A DNA stretch of 64,000 bases from Mytilus californianus (GCF_021869535.1 NW_026262712.1:100444140-100508139), one strand, 5' to 3'. Counted from the first letter of the stretch, positions 11,576 through 23,894 are shown. Notes: generated from the letters alone by a model not told the origin. Numbers and translations: made by a program.

Positions 11576-11869
11576 AGATGATGAGGAGAAAAAGAAGATA
11601 TTTCATCTATCGTGAGCTAAGAGATCGAGTAGTCAAACTCGATACTTTCAGATTACCTTAGGAGCTTAGATTATTAACAAATGGCAATGCATTTTTTTAA
11701 TTGCATAACAGTCGGGAAAGTATATCAAAAAAATAATCAAAGAGAATAAAGCTGATAGAAAACATAGTGTAGATGATGTTTAATATTATAATTTCTTCAA
11801 TGACGCAATACAACAATTATTGTTTCAATTATAGCATACAAACGGACTGAAAATCACCTATCTTAAGAT
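11576..11869. other. Non-coding, nothing recognised
   Basis: AT-rich sequence between a dispersed repeat and the long repeat that begins near 11870. No frame, RNA or repeat is recognised. Confidence 0.4.
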
Positions 11870-12656
11870 TATGAAATGCAAGGACGCCATACTACTTGAC
11901 CGTTGGTATTTATCAGATCATTTGCCTGGAAGTCATATGCCTATTTCTCAATCTTACTTAATCCGAACTAATTATTAAATTTCTTTACAAAAAATATAAA
12001 ATTAATTTAACGTTTTAAACAAATATATAAAATGTAACGAGAGATGAACAATAGAATGGGAAACGGATTATCTCCTAGACACGTAATATAAAATTTTAAA
12101 CTTGTTACATCAAGTCACTTTTCCTGATGATAAAATGTGGAATTGAAAACTTAAATTAACTAGCAAAACGTTGTCCTTATAGTTAATAAGACGTGTGTTC
12201 ATCTTTATGAACCTAAACTACTATTACAAATAAATTTGATGAATAAAAACTTTATATTTAAGCTATATAGATATCGAACGTACCATTAAAGCTATATAGC
12301 TACATATCAAACGTAAAAACTGTAGTGAACATTACCAGACCACTTTGGACAAGTGAGAATTTCACAAAAAGTCCTAAACCTGTGTTTTTTTCTACAGATA
12401 TCTAGAATTTATTCGAACCAAGGGTTCGATGTGATGGGCAGTTTTACGAACCACACGAATTGGTTAACCGTAATTAAATATTTGTGTCACAGATAATCAA
12501 TGCTATTTTATAATTGTCGTAACTCATCCGCTTTTTATTGATGTACACGTGTTTATCATCACCGAATGAGTCTTCTCACTGAATTTGTATTTATCATGAG
12601 CAAAATGACAGGTACCATTAGTTGAGTAGGATCTGCTTACTCTTTTGGGGAATCTT
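11870..12656 (+). repeat. Long direct repeat C, left copy
   Basis: This is homologous to 23895-24620 over about 780 bp. Shared landmarks are GGACGCCATACTA, GTAACGAGAGATGAACAATA, GACACGTAATATAAAAT, ACAGATATCTAGAATTTATT and GGGGAATCT. The distal 200 bp resemble the 3' UTR of the second PLE family at 42340-42450. Homology stops abruptly at 12656, where the 1.42-kb tandem array starts, whereas the right copy continues past this point. Confidence 0.7.
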
Positions 12657-12703
12657 GTTTTAGTCGGGGAATAACCCCTAGTTTCTTATACGAAACAGTT
12701 TAT

Positions 12704-13390
12704 AGCACCCTTAAGCAAAACCTTGTATAGGGTCTTTGCATCGGCACTAAACACATTTATTTAAAAACCAGTTGTTGGCATGACACGGGTTATGTTCTTC
12801 TCATATATGTTATGATGGTATGATACTAAACCCCTAACGGGAAGGATTGTGCCTGATATTCATATGATGAAGACATAATCTTTCAATCAGTTTAATTGAA
12901 GTCTGGAGCTGGCATGTCAGTTAACTGCTAGTAGTCTGTTGTTATTTATGTATTATTGTCATTTTGTTTATTTTCTTTGGTTACATCTTCTGACATCAGA
13001 CTCGGACTTCTCTTGAACTGAATTTTAATGTGCGTATTGTTATGCGTTTACTTTTCTACATTGGCTAGAGGTATAGGGGGAGGGTTGAGATCTCATAAAC
13101 ATGTTTAACCCCGCCGCATTTTTGCGCCTGTCCCAAGTCAGGAGCCTCTAGCCTTTGTTAGTCTTGTATTATTTTTAATTTTAGTTTCTTGTGTACAATT
13201 TGGAGTTTAGTATGGCGTTCATTATCACTGAACTAGTATATATATTTGTTTAGGGGCCAGCTGAAGGACGCCTCCGGGTGCGGGAATTTCTCGCTGCATT
13301 GAAGACCTGTTGGTGGCCTTCTGCTGTTGTCTGTTCTGTGGTCGGGTTGTTGTCTCTTTGACACATTCCCCATTTCCATTCTCAATTTTA
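12704..13390 (+). mobile_element. 5'-truncated Naiad-type PLE (last codons and 3' UTR)
   Basis: This copy begins at the last few codons (GSLHRH then TAA, about 12707-12728) and carries the whole 3' UTR to the terminal TCTCAATTTTAT. It is inserted precisely in the sequence AAAACCTTGTA/TGCAATATAT, which is uninterrupted at 14840 and 19897. The insertion point is therefore known to within 2-3 bp, and any target-site duplication is at most a few bases (TA/TAT). The copy includes a SECIS-like hairpin at 12802-12866. Confidence 0.85.
12802..12866 (+). promoter_or_regulatory. SECIS element, truncated PLE copy
   Basis: The order is CATAT, internal loop, ATGA, helix strand GGTATGATACT, AAA opening the apical loop, helix strand GGATTGTGCC, TGAT, internal loop, ATATG. 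Relative to the other two copies, one A in the 5' helix strand is G here and forms a G-U pair, so the helix is kept. This is the form of a eukaryotic selenocysteine insertion element. Confidence 0.75.
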
Positions 13391-15831
13391 TGCAATATAT
13401 AAATAATTCTCAGCTTTTCTGAATCTGTACATTATACCGAATAAAATGATGTATTACTTTAAGGATTTTGACCATAAATAGTAAAAATTCAGCTTTCTTT
13501 GAATGTCGCATACTATTGGCATATTGGCCAGTGGCAAATAGTTTAACTGGCATATGCTAAACATCTCCTGTATCACATTTTCATCAATTTTACAAAGAAA
13601 AAAATCAAAAAATTGGGTTTCTTTAGAATAAATAGAATGAAAACTATGAAATAAGCATAAATAAAGTTACTTTAAACATATTTTGTCCCCAGTATTATAT
13701 GAACTAATTTGTAACTGAGTTGCGAAAAATATTAAAATTGACAATGTGTATTCCTTAGGATTCTCACTTGATGCCTTTTGACTATAAAAAGTACCAAATA
13801 TATATGATAATGAATAAAATTGTAGTGTTACACTGATCAGTAGTAAAGCATTTGTAAAGGCCTAGGTAGAAAAAATCTACACTTTTTATGTGCCACTTTT
13901 GGTTCCAAATATATGAGAGAATGAATAAAAATATCATGACGTCGCACACAGATGAAAAAACTTCAAAATTTGGACAGAGTCTGGTTTTTCTTATATCTGG
14001 TTGCTATGTACAAATCTGTAATATTTGCATTAAATATACCAAACTGATGCTTTGAAATAAATGTATACATATCGTACAATGTTTTTCAGATAATTTAATC
14101 CGTACACTAACACATTTCTGTGCTAGAACCTCACCATATCATATATTTGTCGCTTTAAGTATGCAATCAACAGTTTTTTCTATGACGTCATATTTTGAGG
14201 AACCATGCATAAGTGACCGTTAGTGGTGGTATTGTTAAAAAAGATTCTTGTATAAAACTAGATATCACTGGAATGAGAATTTTCTCTAGTTGATAATGAA
14301 ATGAAAATAAAGTGTAATTTTAAACATAATAAAAAAGTTATATCCAGAGAAAATGAAAAAAAAAAACCCAAATCTCAACATGAAAAACCTGAAATCAGGT
14401 CATGTATATACCAATGTAGACATGATACAGGCACATTTCAGATAATCAAAACTGTATGAATTTCATAGTTTTTTACCTGGTCTTTTAAACGATTCTCGCT
14501 TCAGGGTAGGTTCTCCTGCTTCGGAAAGAGCTACAGTAACTACAAATAAGTTTTCAATTTTCACTACCAAAAAAAAAAAAACAGGACATTTACAGTGTTG
14601 TATCCCCTTAAAACATGCATATTTAATCTAATTTTCAAAATTATTTTAACCATTCATTCTGTTTTTCCTGAAAGCTAACTAACAAGATTTTACCATCAGA
14701 CATGTCAGATACAAAAAACGTGATAATTCTTCACCAATTATGTAAACCAAAGGAATTTCCCTCCATGGCTATTTTTAGTCGGGGAATAACCCCTAGTTTC
14801 TTATACGAAACTGTTTATCGCACCCTTCAGCAAAACCTTGTATGCAATATATAAATAATTCTCAGCTTTTCTGTATCTGTACATTATACCGAATAAAATG
14901 ATGTATTACTTTAAGGATTTCGACCATAAATAGTGAAACTTCAGCTTTCTTTAAATATCGCATACTATTGGCATATTAGCCAGTGGCAAATAGTTTAACT
15001 GGCATATGCTAAACATGTCCTGTATCACATTTTCATCAATTTTACAAAGAAAAAAAAATTGGGTTTCTTTAGAATAAATAGAATGAAAACTATGAACAAA
15101 GCATAAATAAAGTTACTATAAACATATTTTGTCCCTAGTATTATATGAACTAATTTGTAACTGAGTTTCGAAAAATATTGAAATTGTGTATTTCTTAGGA
15201 ATCGCACTTGTTGCCTTATGACTATAAAAAGTACTAAATATATATGATAATGAATACAATTGTATTGTTGCACTGATTAGTAGTAAAGGCCAAGGTAGAA
15301 AATATCTAAAATAGAGAATGGAAATGGGGAATGTGTCAAAGAGACAACTATCCGACCATAGAGCAGACAACAGCCGAAGGCCACCAATGGGTCTTCAATG
15401 CAGCGAGAAACTCCCGCACCCGAAGGCGTCCTTCGGCTGGCCCCTAAACAAATATGTATACTAGTTCAGTGATAATGGACGTCATACCAAACTCCAAATT
15501 ATACACAGGAAACTAAAATTAAAAATGATACAAGACTAACAAAGGCCAGAGGCTCCTGACTTGGGACAGGCGCAAAAATGCGGCGGGGTTAAACATGTTT
15601 TTAGAGATCTCAACGATCCCCCTATACCTCTAGCCAATGTAGAAAAAACAAACGTACAACAGTACGTACAGTAAAACTCAGTATGAGAGAAGTCCGAGTC
15701 CGATGTCAGAATAGGAAACAAAAGAAAATAAACAAAATGACAATAATACATAAATAACAACAGACTACTAGCAGTTACTGACATGCCAGCTCCAAACCTG
15801 AATTAAACTGATTAAAAGATTATGTCTACAT

Positions 15832-15891
15832 CATATGAATATCAGGCACAATCCCTTAGGGGTTTAGTATTATACCGTCATTAAATATATG
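15832..15891 (-). promoter_or_regulatory. SECIS element, PLE copy 1
   Basis: On the minus strand this reads CATAT, a short loop, ATGA, one base, GGTATAATACT, AAA, a 7-base remainder of the apical loop, GGGATTGTGCC, TGAT, ATTC, ATATG. The apical loop is five bases shorter than in copy 2, but quartet, helix and AAA are unchanged. It starts 53 nt after the TAA stop. Confidence 0.8.
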
Positions 15892-15943
15892 ACAAGAACA
15901 AAACCTGTGTCATGCCAACAACTGGTTTTTAGAATAAATGTGT

Positions 15944-18909
15944 TTAATTCCGATGCAAAGACCCTATAAGTGAATTAATATTAAAGCCAAAATATGCAAT
16001 CTTTAATGACCTGACAACAGTATCGTAACTATATCCCTTCTTAATAAGTCTGTTTAAAAGTTTTGTTAGCTTTTGAGGTGAATACTGACATTTATGTGCT
16101 TTGTTAAGAATATTACCATAAAAGATTGGATGTGAAAAACCCGAACGTATAAGATATCTGCATGTTGAGTTATATTTACGAATGATGTCCTTATACCGAT
16201 GATAAAATTTAGTAAATGTTTTGACTAGTTTATGATATCGAAAACCCTGGTGTAATAATTTTTCAGTAATACATAAATTTCTCTCGCTTAAATCTAATAC
16301 GTTGTTACATACACGAGCGATTCGTACAAGTTGAGATATATAAACACCATAAGATGGTGACAAGGGAACGTCACCATCTAAAAATGGATAATTAACGATA
16401 GGAAATGAAAAATCATCTCTTCTATTATAAATATTTGTATTAAGCTTCCCGTTAATGATATTGATATCAAGATCGAGGAAAGGACAGTGGTCATTGTTAG
16501 TATTAGCTTTGTTTAAAGTAAGTTCAACAGGATAAATTTCTTTAGTATACATACTGAAGTCGTCATTATTATAATATAAAAGTATTGTTAAATTTTTGTA
16601 TCAGATGTTGTTTCGATGGGTCTTTGCTGATTTTAGTCATAAATTGTAACTCAAACCAATACAAAAACAGGTCCGCAATAAGTGGTGCACAGTTAGTCCC
16701 CATTGGAATTCCGATAACTTGACGATATACGGAATCTCTAAAGCGAACAAAAATGTTATCAAGTAAAAATTCAAGGGCAAATATAGTATCAAAGCATGTC
16801 CAATTGACATAGTTCTTTTGTTTGTTGCTACTAAAAAATGACCTAAAAGAGTTTGAACATATGTATTCGCATTCCGACTTTTTAAATGCCCATTTAATTA
16901 GGTGTGTGAATTTTTTCTTAATAAGAATATGAGGCAAAGTGGTATATAGGGTAGAAAAATCAAAACTTTGAACCGATTCAAAATCACCAATATATGCATG
17001 CAATTTATCAAGTACTTTCAACGAGTTTTTGACACTCCAAAAGTAATTAATTCCACTATTTTCATAGGCCTTATTTGAACAATTTATTAACAGTTTTTGA
17101 TTGTACCAAGTGTACTAGTAAGTAGAATAGACAATTTAGTAGTGGAACAATGACTTGAAGACGAAATAAATCTATATTTGTAAGGTGATTTGTGTAGCTC
17201 CGGAAGCCAGTACATAGTTGGGACTCTCATTGTATTTGGTTCTGCTTGTAAAGAAGTAGCTAATAGTTTATGTTTGTTACAGATATCGTTTTTTGAAAAT
17301 GAAGTCAGTTGGAATGTTGGTGAATTGGTGATTTCCTTTTGCAGAACATCAATGTAAAATTTACGTCAAACTATAATAATATTATTAACAGCTTTATCAG
17401 CCGGGACAAAAACAAATTCCTTGGCTAGTTCTTTTAGTTTATGTTTGATACGAAAAATAGGATTTTTATGGTTGTTGTTTAGAGTAAAATGTTCTATAAA
17501 ATGTTGTAAACGTATATCAACTATCTTCATTACTGAATTAAAAAAAGAGTCCAAAGATTTTTTGTCAGCTTTTTCCCGTTTTATCCATTTCAAACAATAA
17601 GCACGTAGTGAGTCGTTGATGATATTACGACACTCATTCCAATTAATAATTGACGGGGGACGATATTTAGGTCCTTTACTGAGGAATAATTTTAACTCTC
17701 GGTCGCGAACGATGTTAAGGTCTCCTGTTATAACATGGGAAATGGGGCCATAAGTGTATTCTGAATTACTACAATTACATGACGTAGGTGTATTTTCACT
17801 GATATTTACATCTTTACAGACTAGGCTATAATTAAACACAAATTTCCGGGTAGATTTCTTGTAAATATAACAAATAAGAGGGAGTTCAGTATTATCAAAA
17901 TATCCAGGAATTTGTTCTTTAACGGAATGGTCGTTAAAAATACCGGCAATATTTACAAAATCAAAACCTTTATTGACATACTTTATTTTAATGAAATGTT
18001 TTTTATGATCTTCAGGGCGATCAATTTTGGGAAACAGTTTAGAATAACAATATGCCATTATAATTTGAACGATTTCATACTTAGGACTGCAATATGAAAT
18101 TGTGTTGCAATCCTCTAAAATTTTATTTAATTTATTTATAGGTAAAGAGCATAGCTTGGTTAATAAATAATGTCTGCCGTTGTTTTTTGAAATAGAAATT
18201 AGGTCCAAAATTTTCTTTGATTGCGATTTTTTCTACTCCCATGAGAACGGTTTTTACGGACAGTTTTAGAAACTATATCCAAAATGTTAACAGAATCGGT
18301 TCTTGATATATTACCAATTCCCGTGATATTATCATTAAGACCGAGAGGGTAGACTGTCTGTAATTTTTTAATCCAATTTAATTCAATTATTTTCCGTGAT
18401 CGTACTAACTTTGAATGTGATTCACCAGGCTGCTTATTTACTACTTCTAAAGGTTGAACTGTTAAATATTTAACAGGATGATTGTGCTTTTTAAGATGTT
18501 GATAAATGATGCTTTTGAATTTATTGGGTCTTTTAAAACGAGACAGGTGTTCTTGCGTGCGTTTAGATAAATATCGTCCACTTTCACCTACGTACTGAAT
18601 ACCGCATCCCGGTTTGTTTCATGTGAGTAAATAAATAATACTGTTTGTTTTTCAAGTTATATCAGTTTCAAAATTTAAAGAAAATGTGTGACCATTAAAC
18701 GTAGACCTTACCGTATTGTTGGTGGAAAGACGGGGACATGTAAGTCATTTTTTGGCATGACACTTGTCGATAGAAGAGTAACCACGATTTTTATTGTTAA
18801 AAATGTTAGCGATGGTAGTATTGTTAGATAAGCGATTTTGAAGATTGAAACGTGTAGATACCCTTTGAACGAGTTTAGTATTTAATATTTTTCCATTTCT
18901 AAGCTTCAT
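15944..18909 (-). pseudogene. Naiad PLE polyprotein (GIY-YIG nuclease + RT) with four in-frame TGA, copy 1
   Basis: The encoded enzyme would nick target DNA and reverse-transcribe the element RNA. From ATG 18909 the order is: a zinc-binding N-terminus (C50, TGA55, C58); GIY-YIG nuclease (IIYLLT-TGA-NKPGCGIQYVGES, then R117, H121); the linker motif SCNCSNSEY with HVITGDL; VPADKA; and RT blocks VPTMYWLPELHK, FDFSTLYTTLPH and GIPMGTNCAPL. The protein ends ...GSLHRN, TAA. TGA codons lie at 18745-18747, 18652-18654, 18619-18621 and 17366-17368, and all four recur in copy 2. Private damage includes a 22-nt deletion near 18210, a frameshift near 17080 and a 23-nt deletion near 16575 that removes both catalytic Asp of the YLDD motif, so this copy cannot be active. 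Confidence 0.85.
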
Positions 18910-21330
18910 TTTGTTTTTGGTATGTGGATTTTATTAGAAAGGAGCAAAGACTGGCGTCCAGAATATGAACCAGCACACAATAAATTGAATTATGTAAATA
19001 TGATAAAACTGTTCGGTTAAAGACGTCAAACGCTATCCGTCATAAATTATCCGAAAAATTAAACAAAAGAAAGGGTATATCAGGGTAGCGACTGACGTCT
19101 GACTTAATAGAAGAATGGGCTGAATGTTGAAATACTACTTTTTGATAAATATTCCTAAGGTAATGAACATAGAGAAGTTCTCGCTCGTCTACACTTTTTA
19201 TGTGCAACTTTTAGTTCCAAATATATGAGAGAATGAATTAAAATATCATGACGTCTCTCAAAGATGGAAAAACTTCAAAATTTGGACATTTGGTTTTTTT
19301 TTATCTTGTTGCTATGTACAAATCTGTAATATTTGCCTTAAATATACCAAACTGATGCTTTGAAATAAACGTATACATTCCATACAATGTTTTTCAGAAT
19401 GGTTTTACTCCATACACTAACACATTTCTATGCTAGAACCTCACCATATCATATGTTTGTCGCTATAAGGGTGAATCAACAGTTTTTTACTATGACGTCA
19501 TATGCTGAGGGACCATGCATAAGTGACCGTTAGTGATGGTATTGTCAATAAAGATATTTGTATAAAACTAGATATCACTGGAATCAGAATGTTTTTCTAG
19601 TTTATAATGAAAGAAAAATAAAGTATAATTTTAACATAATAAAAATATTCTATCCAGAGGAAATGAAAAAAAAAAAGCCAAATCTCAACATGAAAAACCT
19701 GAAATCAGGTCATGTATATACCAATGTAGACATGATACAGGCACATTTCAGATAATCAAAACTGTATGAATTTCATAGTTTTTTACCTGGTCTTTTACCA
19801 TCAAATACGCATTTCCCTCCATGGCTATTTTTAGTCGGGGAATAATCCCTAGTTTCTTATACGAAACTGTTTATAGCACCCTTAAACGAAACCTTGTATG
19901 CAATATATAAATAATTCTCAGCTTTTCTGAATCTGTACATTATACCGAATAAAATGATGTATTATTTTAAGGATTTCGAATATAAATAGTGAAACTTCAA
20001 CTTTCTTTATATGTCGCATACTATTGACATATTGGCTAGTGGCAAATAGTTTAACTGGCATAGTCTAAACATTTCCTTATCTCATTTTCATCAATTTTAC
20101 AAAGAAAAGAATCATAAAATTTGGTTTCTTTAGAATGAATAGAATGAAAACTATGAAAAAGTATAGATAAAGTTTCTGTAAACACATTTTGTCCCCAATA
20201 TTATATGAACTTATTTGTAAATGAATTGCGAAAAATATTGAAATAGTGTATTTCTTAAGGAATCGCACTTGTTGCGTTTTGACTATCAAAAGTACCAAAT
20301 ATATATGATAATGAATAAAATTGTAATGTTACACTGATTAGTAGTAAAGGCCAAGGTAGAAAAAATCTACACTTTTTATGTGCCACTTTTGGTTCAAAAT
20401 ATATGAGAGAATAAATAAAAATATCATGACGTAGCTCAAAGATGAAAAAACTTCAAAATTTGGACAGAGTCTAGTTTTCTTATATCCGGTTGCTATATAC
20501 AAATCTGTAATATTTGCATTAAATATACCAAACTGATGCTTTAAAATAAATGTATACATGCCATACAATGTTTTTCAGAATGGTTTTACTCCATACACTA
20601 ACACATTACTATGCTAGAACCTCACCATATCATATGTTTGTTCCTATAAGGGTGAATCAACAGTTTTGTTTTCTATGACGTCATATTTTGAGCGAACATG
20701 CATAAGTGACCGTTAGTGGTGGTATCGTTAATGGAGATACTTGTATAAAACTAGATATCACTGGAATTAGAAGTTTCTCTAGTTTATAGTGAAATAAAAA
20801 AATAAAGTGTCATTTTAACAAAATAAAAAAAAGTTCTATCCAGAGAAAATGAAAAAAAAAAATCCCAAATCTCAACATGAAAAACATGAAATCAGGTTAT
20901 GTTTATATCAATGTAGACATGATACAGGCACATTTCAGATAATCAAAACTATGAATTTCATAGATCTTTACCTGGTCTTTTAATAAATTCTCGCTTTAGG
21001 GTACATTCTCCTCCTTCGGAAAGAGCTTCAGTATCTATAATAAGTTTTAATTTTCACTACCAAAAAAAACAGGAAGTTTACAGTGTTGTCTCCCCTTAAA
21101 ATATGTATATTTAATCTAATTTTCAAACTTATTTTAATTATTCAACCTGTTTTTATTGAAAGCTAACTAACTAATTTTTACCACCAAATACAAAAAAAAA
21201 CGTGATACTTTTTCACCAATTATGTAAATAAAAAGGGATTTCCCTCCATGGCTGTGTTTAGTCGGGGAATAACCCCTTTTTTGTATAAAACTGTTTATAG
21301 CACCCTTAAGCAAAACCTTGTACTCAATAT

Positions 21331-21949
21331 TGTTTCGGCCAGAAATCACCTTTAAATTGTAGCCAACAAAAGACACAAATCAATTATAAATTTTAACAAG
21401 ATTTAGTATACACAAATTTACAAGAAGTATTACACAAATAGAAATGTCAACTTAACTCTCAAAATATATGTCAGATCTTTTGTCTTTTCTTTATCCGGAA
21501 TTGTTCTCGGGAATCCAAACAGAATATTAAGTCCAATAGGTAACAATCTAGTATGATGTTGTTCGTAAATAAAAGTGTCAATCCAATTGAGAGAACTTCT
21601 GAGAATATTAATGTCTATGCGTATGTCTGAATATTTAACTTTAGTGTCTGTATATATATATAGTTGTCACGGAAATCTCTAGAACACTGTAGAAGAGAAA
21701 CTCATAGAAAATTGTAGAAAGGAATCTTTTAGAACAGTGTAAGAAGTTTGAATCACGCATCTTTTATTATGATCATTCTGGAATCGTTATGTAAGTCAAA
21801 TAGAAAGTTCTAATCATTCCATCAGTATCTATGATTGTTCCAGTGATTTCTAAACTGCACAGTTACAATATCATTTTGTAAACAACTATAAGACCACATA
21901 GAACAAATTAGGCCAACTAAATGAATATGATAGTTACAATATCATAACA
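21331..21949 (-). repeat. 3' LTR of the gypsy remnant
   Basis: This segment of 619 bp starts TGTTATGATATTG and ends GGCCGAAACA on the minus strand, giving TG...CA ends. It is preceded by the purine tract AAGGGAGGAGG (21960-21950), the normal plus-strand primer site. No second copy is in the window. Confidence 0.7.
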
Positions 21950-22049
21950 CCTCCTCCCTTAAAAAAAGTTTGAGTGTAACAAAAACTTTTCATGAATAAT
22001 ATGTACAAAAATACATAGTATGTATACAGTGTTTTAAAAAGATCTATAT

Positions 22050-22510
22050 ACAGCATCTGCTATTACATTATCTTTTCCTTTAATATGTTTCACAATAACA
22101 TCATATTGCTGTAACAATAAACTCCACCTAGTCAACCTTGGGTTTCTTGTTTCTCATTTTATGTATGAAGGTGAGAGGATTATTATCAGTATACACAATA
22201 ATACGATGCATATAGTGGGATTTAAAAATACATCAAAATGTTATAGTGCAGACAATAGTGCAAAACACCCTTTTTCAATAGTTGAATATTTTTTCTGATG
22301 TTTATCATATTCTTAGAAAAATATGATATAGGTTTCTGAACATTATCATCAGTTTCTTGATGTTAAACGGCTCCAACTACATCACGTGCATCAACGGCAA
22401 TTTTGAATTGTTTTTCAAAGTCTGGAGTGATCAGAACTGGACTATTAATTAAAAGTGATTTGCTATTTTCAAAAGAGTTTTGATAATGATCACTCCAGAT
22501 AAATTTATAA
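22050..22510 (-). pseudogene. RNase H region of the gypsy remnant
   Basis: Readable pieces are FIWSDHYQNSFENSKSLL, APDFEKQFKIAVDA-like TPDFEKQFKIAVDARDVVG, then after a stop ETDDNVQKPISYF, and near the end RRLTRWSLLLQQYDVIVKH-type and GKDNVIADA motifs in shifted frames. These are the RT-connection and RNase H portions of a Ty3/gypsy pol, including the VDA acidic residue. Several frameshifts and stops are present. Confidence 0.72.
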
Positions 22511-22539
22511 TTTTTCCGGGGACTGGCAAAAATACAAGT

Positions 22540-23480
22540 ACACTTATCATACCATATTTTCATCTTATTCTGAACAGTTTTTAAATTTTTCTGAGCAATT
22601 TGACAAGCAGTATACATTTTTTTTTTAAATCTAGATACATAGTCTAGAAGATTCAAGTCAGTGTGTTCCGTAAGCCATTTTTCCTTAACACTTTCAAAGG
22701 TCCCCTTACAGTATGACCAAACACCAACTCAAACCAAGGGATTCTTGAACAGCCTCACGGACCGCAAAAAGTAGAAAGTGAACTCCATCATCCCAGTTTC
22801 TGTTAAATTGAAGACAAAAAGTTCTAATCATGTTCTTCAATGTTTGATGAAAACGCTCTAAGGCACCTCGAGATTCTGGATGATAAGCACTTGATCTATA
22901 CTGAGCGATCCCTAATTGGTACACGACTTGCTGAAATAAACCTGAAATAAAGTTTGAACCCTGGTCGTACTAACGTGAAAAATTTGATAGGAGCTTTGAC
23001 AATAGTTGGTGTCTTGATATTCCTTAACGGAATAGCCTCAGGAAAGCGAGTTGATGTACACATGATCGTCAATAAATACGCATTTCCAGTCTTGGTCTTT
23101 GGTAAAGGTCCAACGCAGTCAATTAGTACTCTGCTGAAAGGTTCTGCAAAGGCTGGAACTGGCAGATGTGGTGCTGGTGGTATTTTCTGGTTAGGCTTTT
23201 CATCAACCTGGCATATATGGCATGATTTGCAAGGGGGTGTCATGGGCAAGACCAATAACTTCTTGCCTATAAACTTTAATTTTTTAGGCACCACCACTTG
23301 GTATAACACTCTCCATTCCTCCTCTAGGGTAGAATCAGGGGGCTTCTACTTCTTCATTAAAATGCCGTCTTGATGGTAGTAGCATTCGCAACTTTGTCTG
23401 CTTCCTCCTGTGGTTGAGCCCTCTTGCGGAGCTGAAGAACCTCAGGGTCTTTATTTTGTTCTTCAACAAATTTCCTTCGG
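22540..23480 (-). pseudogene. Gypsy integrase, frameshifted
   Basis: Integrase joins retroelement cDNA into the genome. Visible parts are CKSCHICQ of the HHCC zinc module, PFSRVLIDCVGPLP with the first catalytic Asp, DQGSNF with the second Asp (a short deletion and frameshift lie just before it, near 22970), and SSAYHPESRGALERFHQ with the catalytic Glu. The C-terminal LDYVSRFKKK...KMKIWYDK (about 22550-22650) follows in another frame and is joined straight onto RNase H sequence. A fragment with VTRAMARNQQND at 23507-23752 is probably the preceding spacer. Confidence 0.8.
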
Positions 23481-23894
23481 TCTAATGAATGGCTGTTAAC
23501 ATCTGTTCATGGCATAATTACATTCGTGTTAGTACTAGGTGGTCTTACTACGGCCTTTTCTGAGCTACCGGGACCTATGTCGGCAAGGAAAGTATCAGAA
23601 AGGTCCATGTAATTAAACTGGTCTTCTTGTAAATCATCATTTTGTTGATTTCTTGCCATCGCCCTAGTAACAACATGCTGGATAGAGTTCAGCATCATAT
23701 TCGGGTGATTTAACATCCACCACCGGTTCACTGGTAACAATTGGTTCAGCAACCCACAACAACAGCGCGTCCAATAACGATTATACCTTAAATTTACTGA
23801 TGCAGAATATACAAACTCCAGAAAACAAATTTTTCATAAGAGGTGGTAAAGCACAAAACAACTGGATTGAAAATCTCCGGGATCCTATTTAAAA

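Larger units (their letters stand above)
15305..19187 (-). mobile_element. Naiad-type Penelope-like retroelement, copy 1
   Basis: This is a nearly full-length element with 3' UTR 15305-15943, ORF 15944-18909 and 5' UTR 18910-19187. It sits inside unit 2 of the 1.42-kb array. Compared with unit 1 (GTAGAAAAAATCTACACTTTT), TCTA is repeated on both sides, suggesting a 4-bp target duplication. Its 5' end stops about 100 bp short of the region present in copy 2. The domain order GIY-YIG, CxC, RT and the absence of a C-terminal nuclease place it in the Naiad group of PLEs, as known from published descriptions of that clade. Confidence 0.88.
12657..21330 (+). repeat. Three-unit tandem array, 1.42-kb period, interrupted by retroelements
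   Basis: Each unit runs from TGCAATATATAAATAATTCTC to a boundary box ending AAAACCTTGTA. The box holds the inverted repeat GGGGAATAACCCC and occurs at about 12660, 14776, 19833 and 21262. Unit 1 is 13391-14840, unit 2 is 14841-15304 plus 19188-19897, and unit 3 is 19898-21322. Unit 3 alone gives the native length of about 1.42 kb. A full CRE palindrome TGACGTCA is kept in all three (14183, 19493, 20676). I find no convincing ORF. Element type is unknown. Confidence 0.8.
21331..23790 (-). mobile_element. Ty3/gypsy remnant with Gmr1-like gene order (integrase before RNase H)
   Basis: On the minus strand the order is: spacer (about 23752-23507), integrase (23480-22680), then directly RNase H (about 22500-22060), a polypurine tract (21950-21960) and an LTR (21331-21949). 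In ordinary Ty3/gypsy elements RNase H precedes integrase. Here it follows, as in Gmr1-type elements, and the reverse transcriptase expected between them is deleted. No 5' LTR is visible, so the upstream limit near 23790 is approximate. It adjoins the last boundary box of the 1.42-kb array on one side and long repeat C on the other. Confidence 0.75.
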
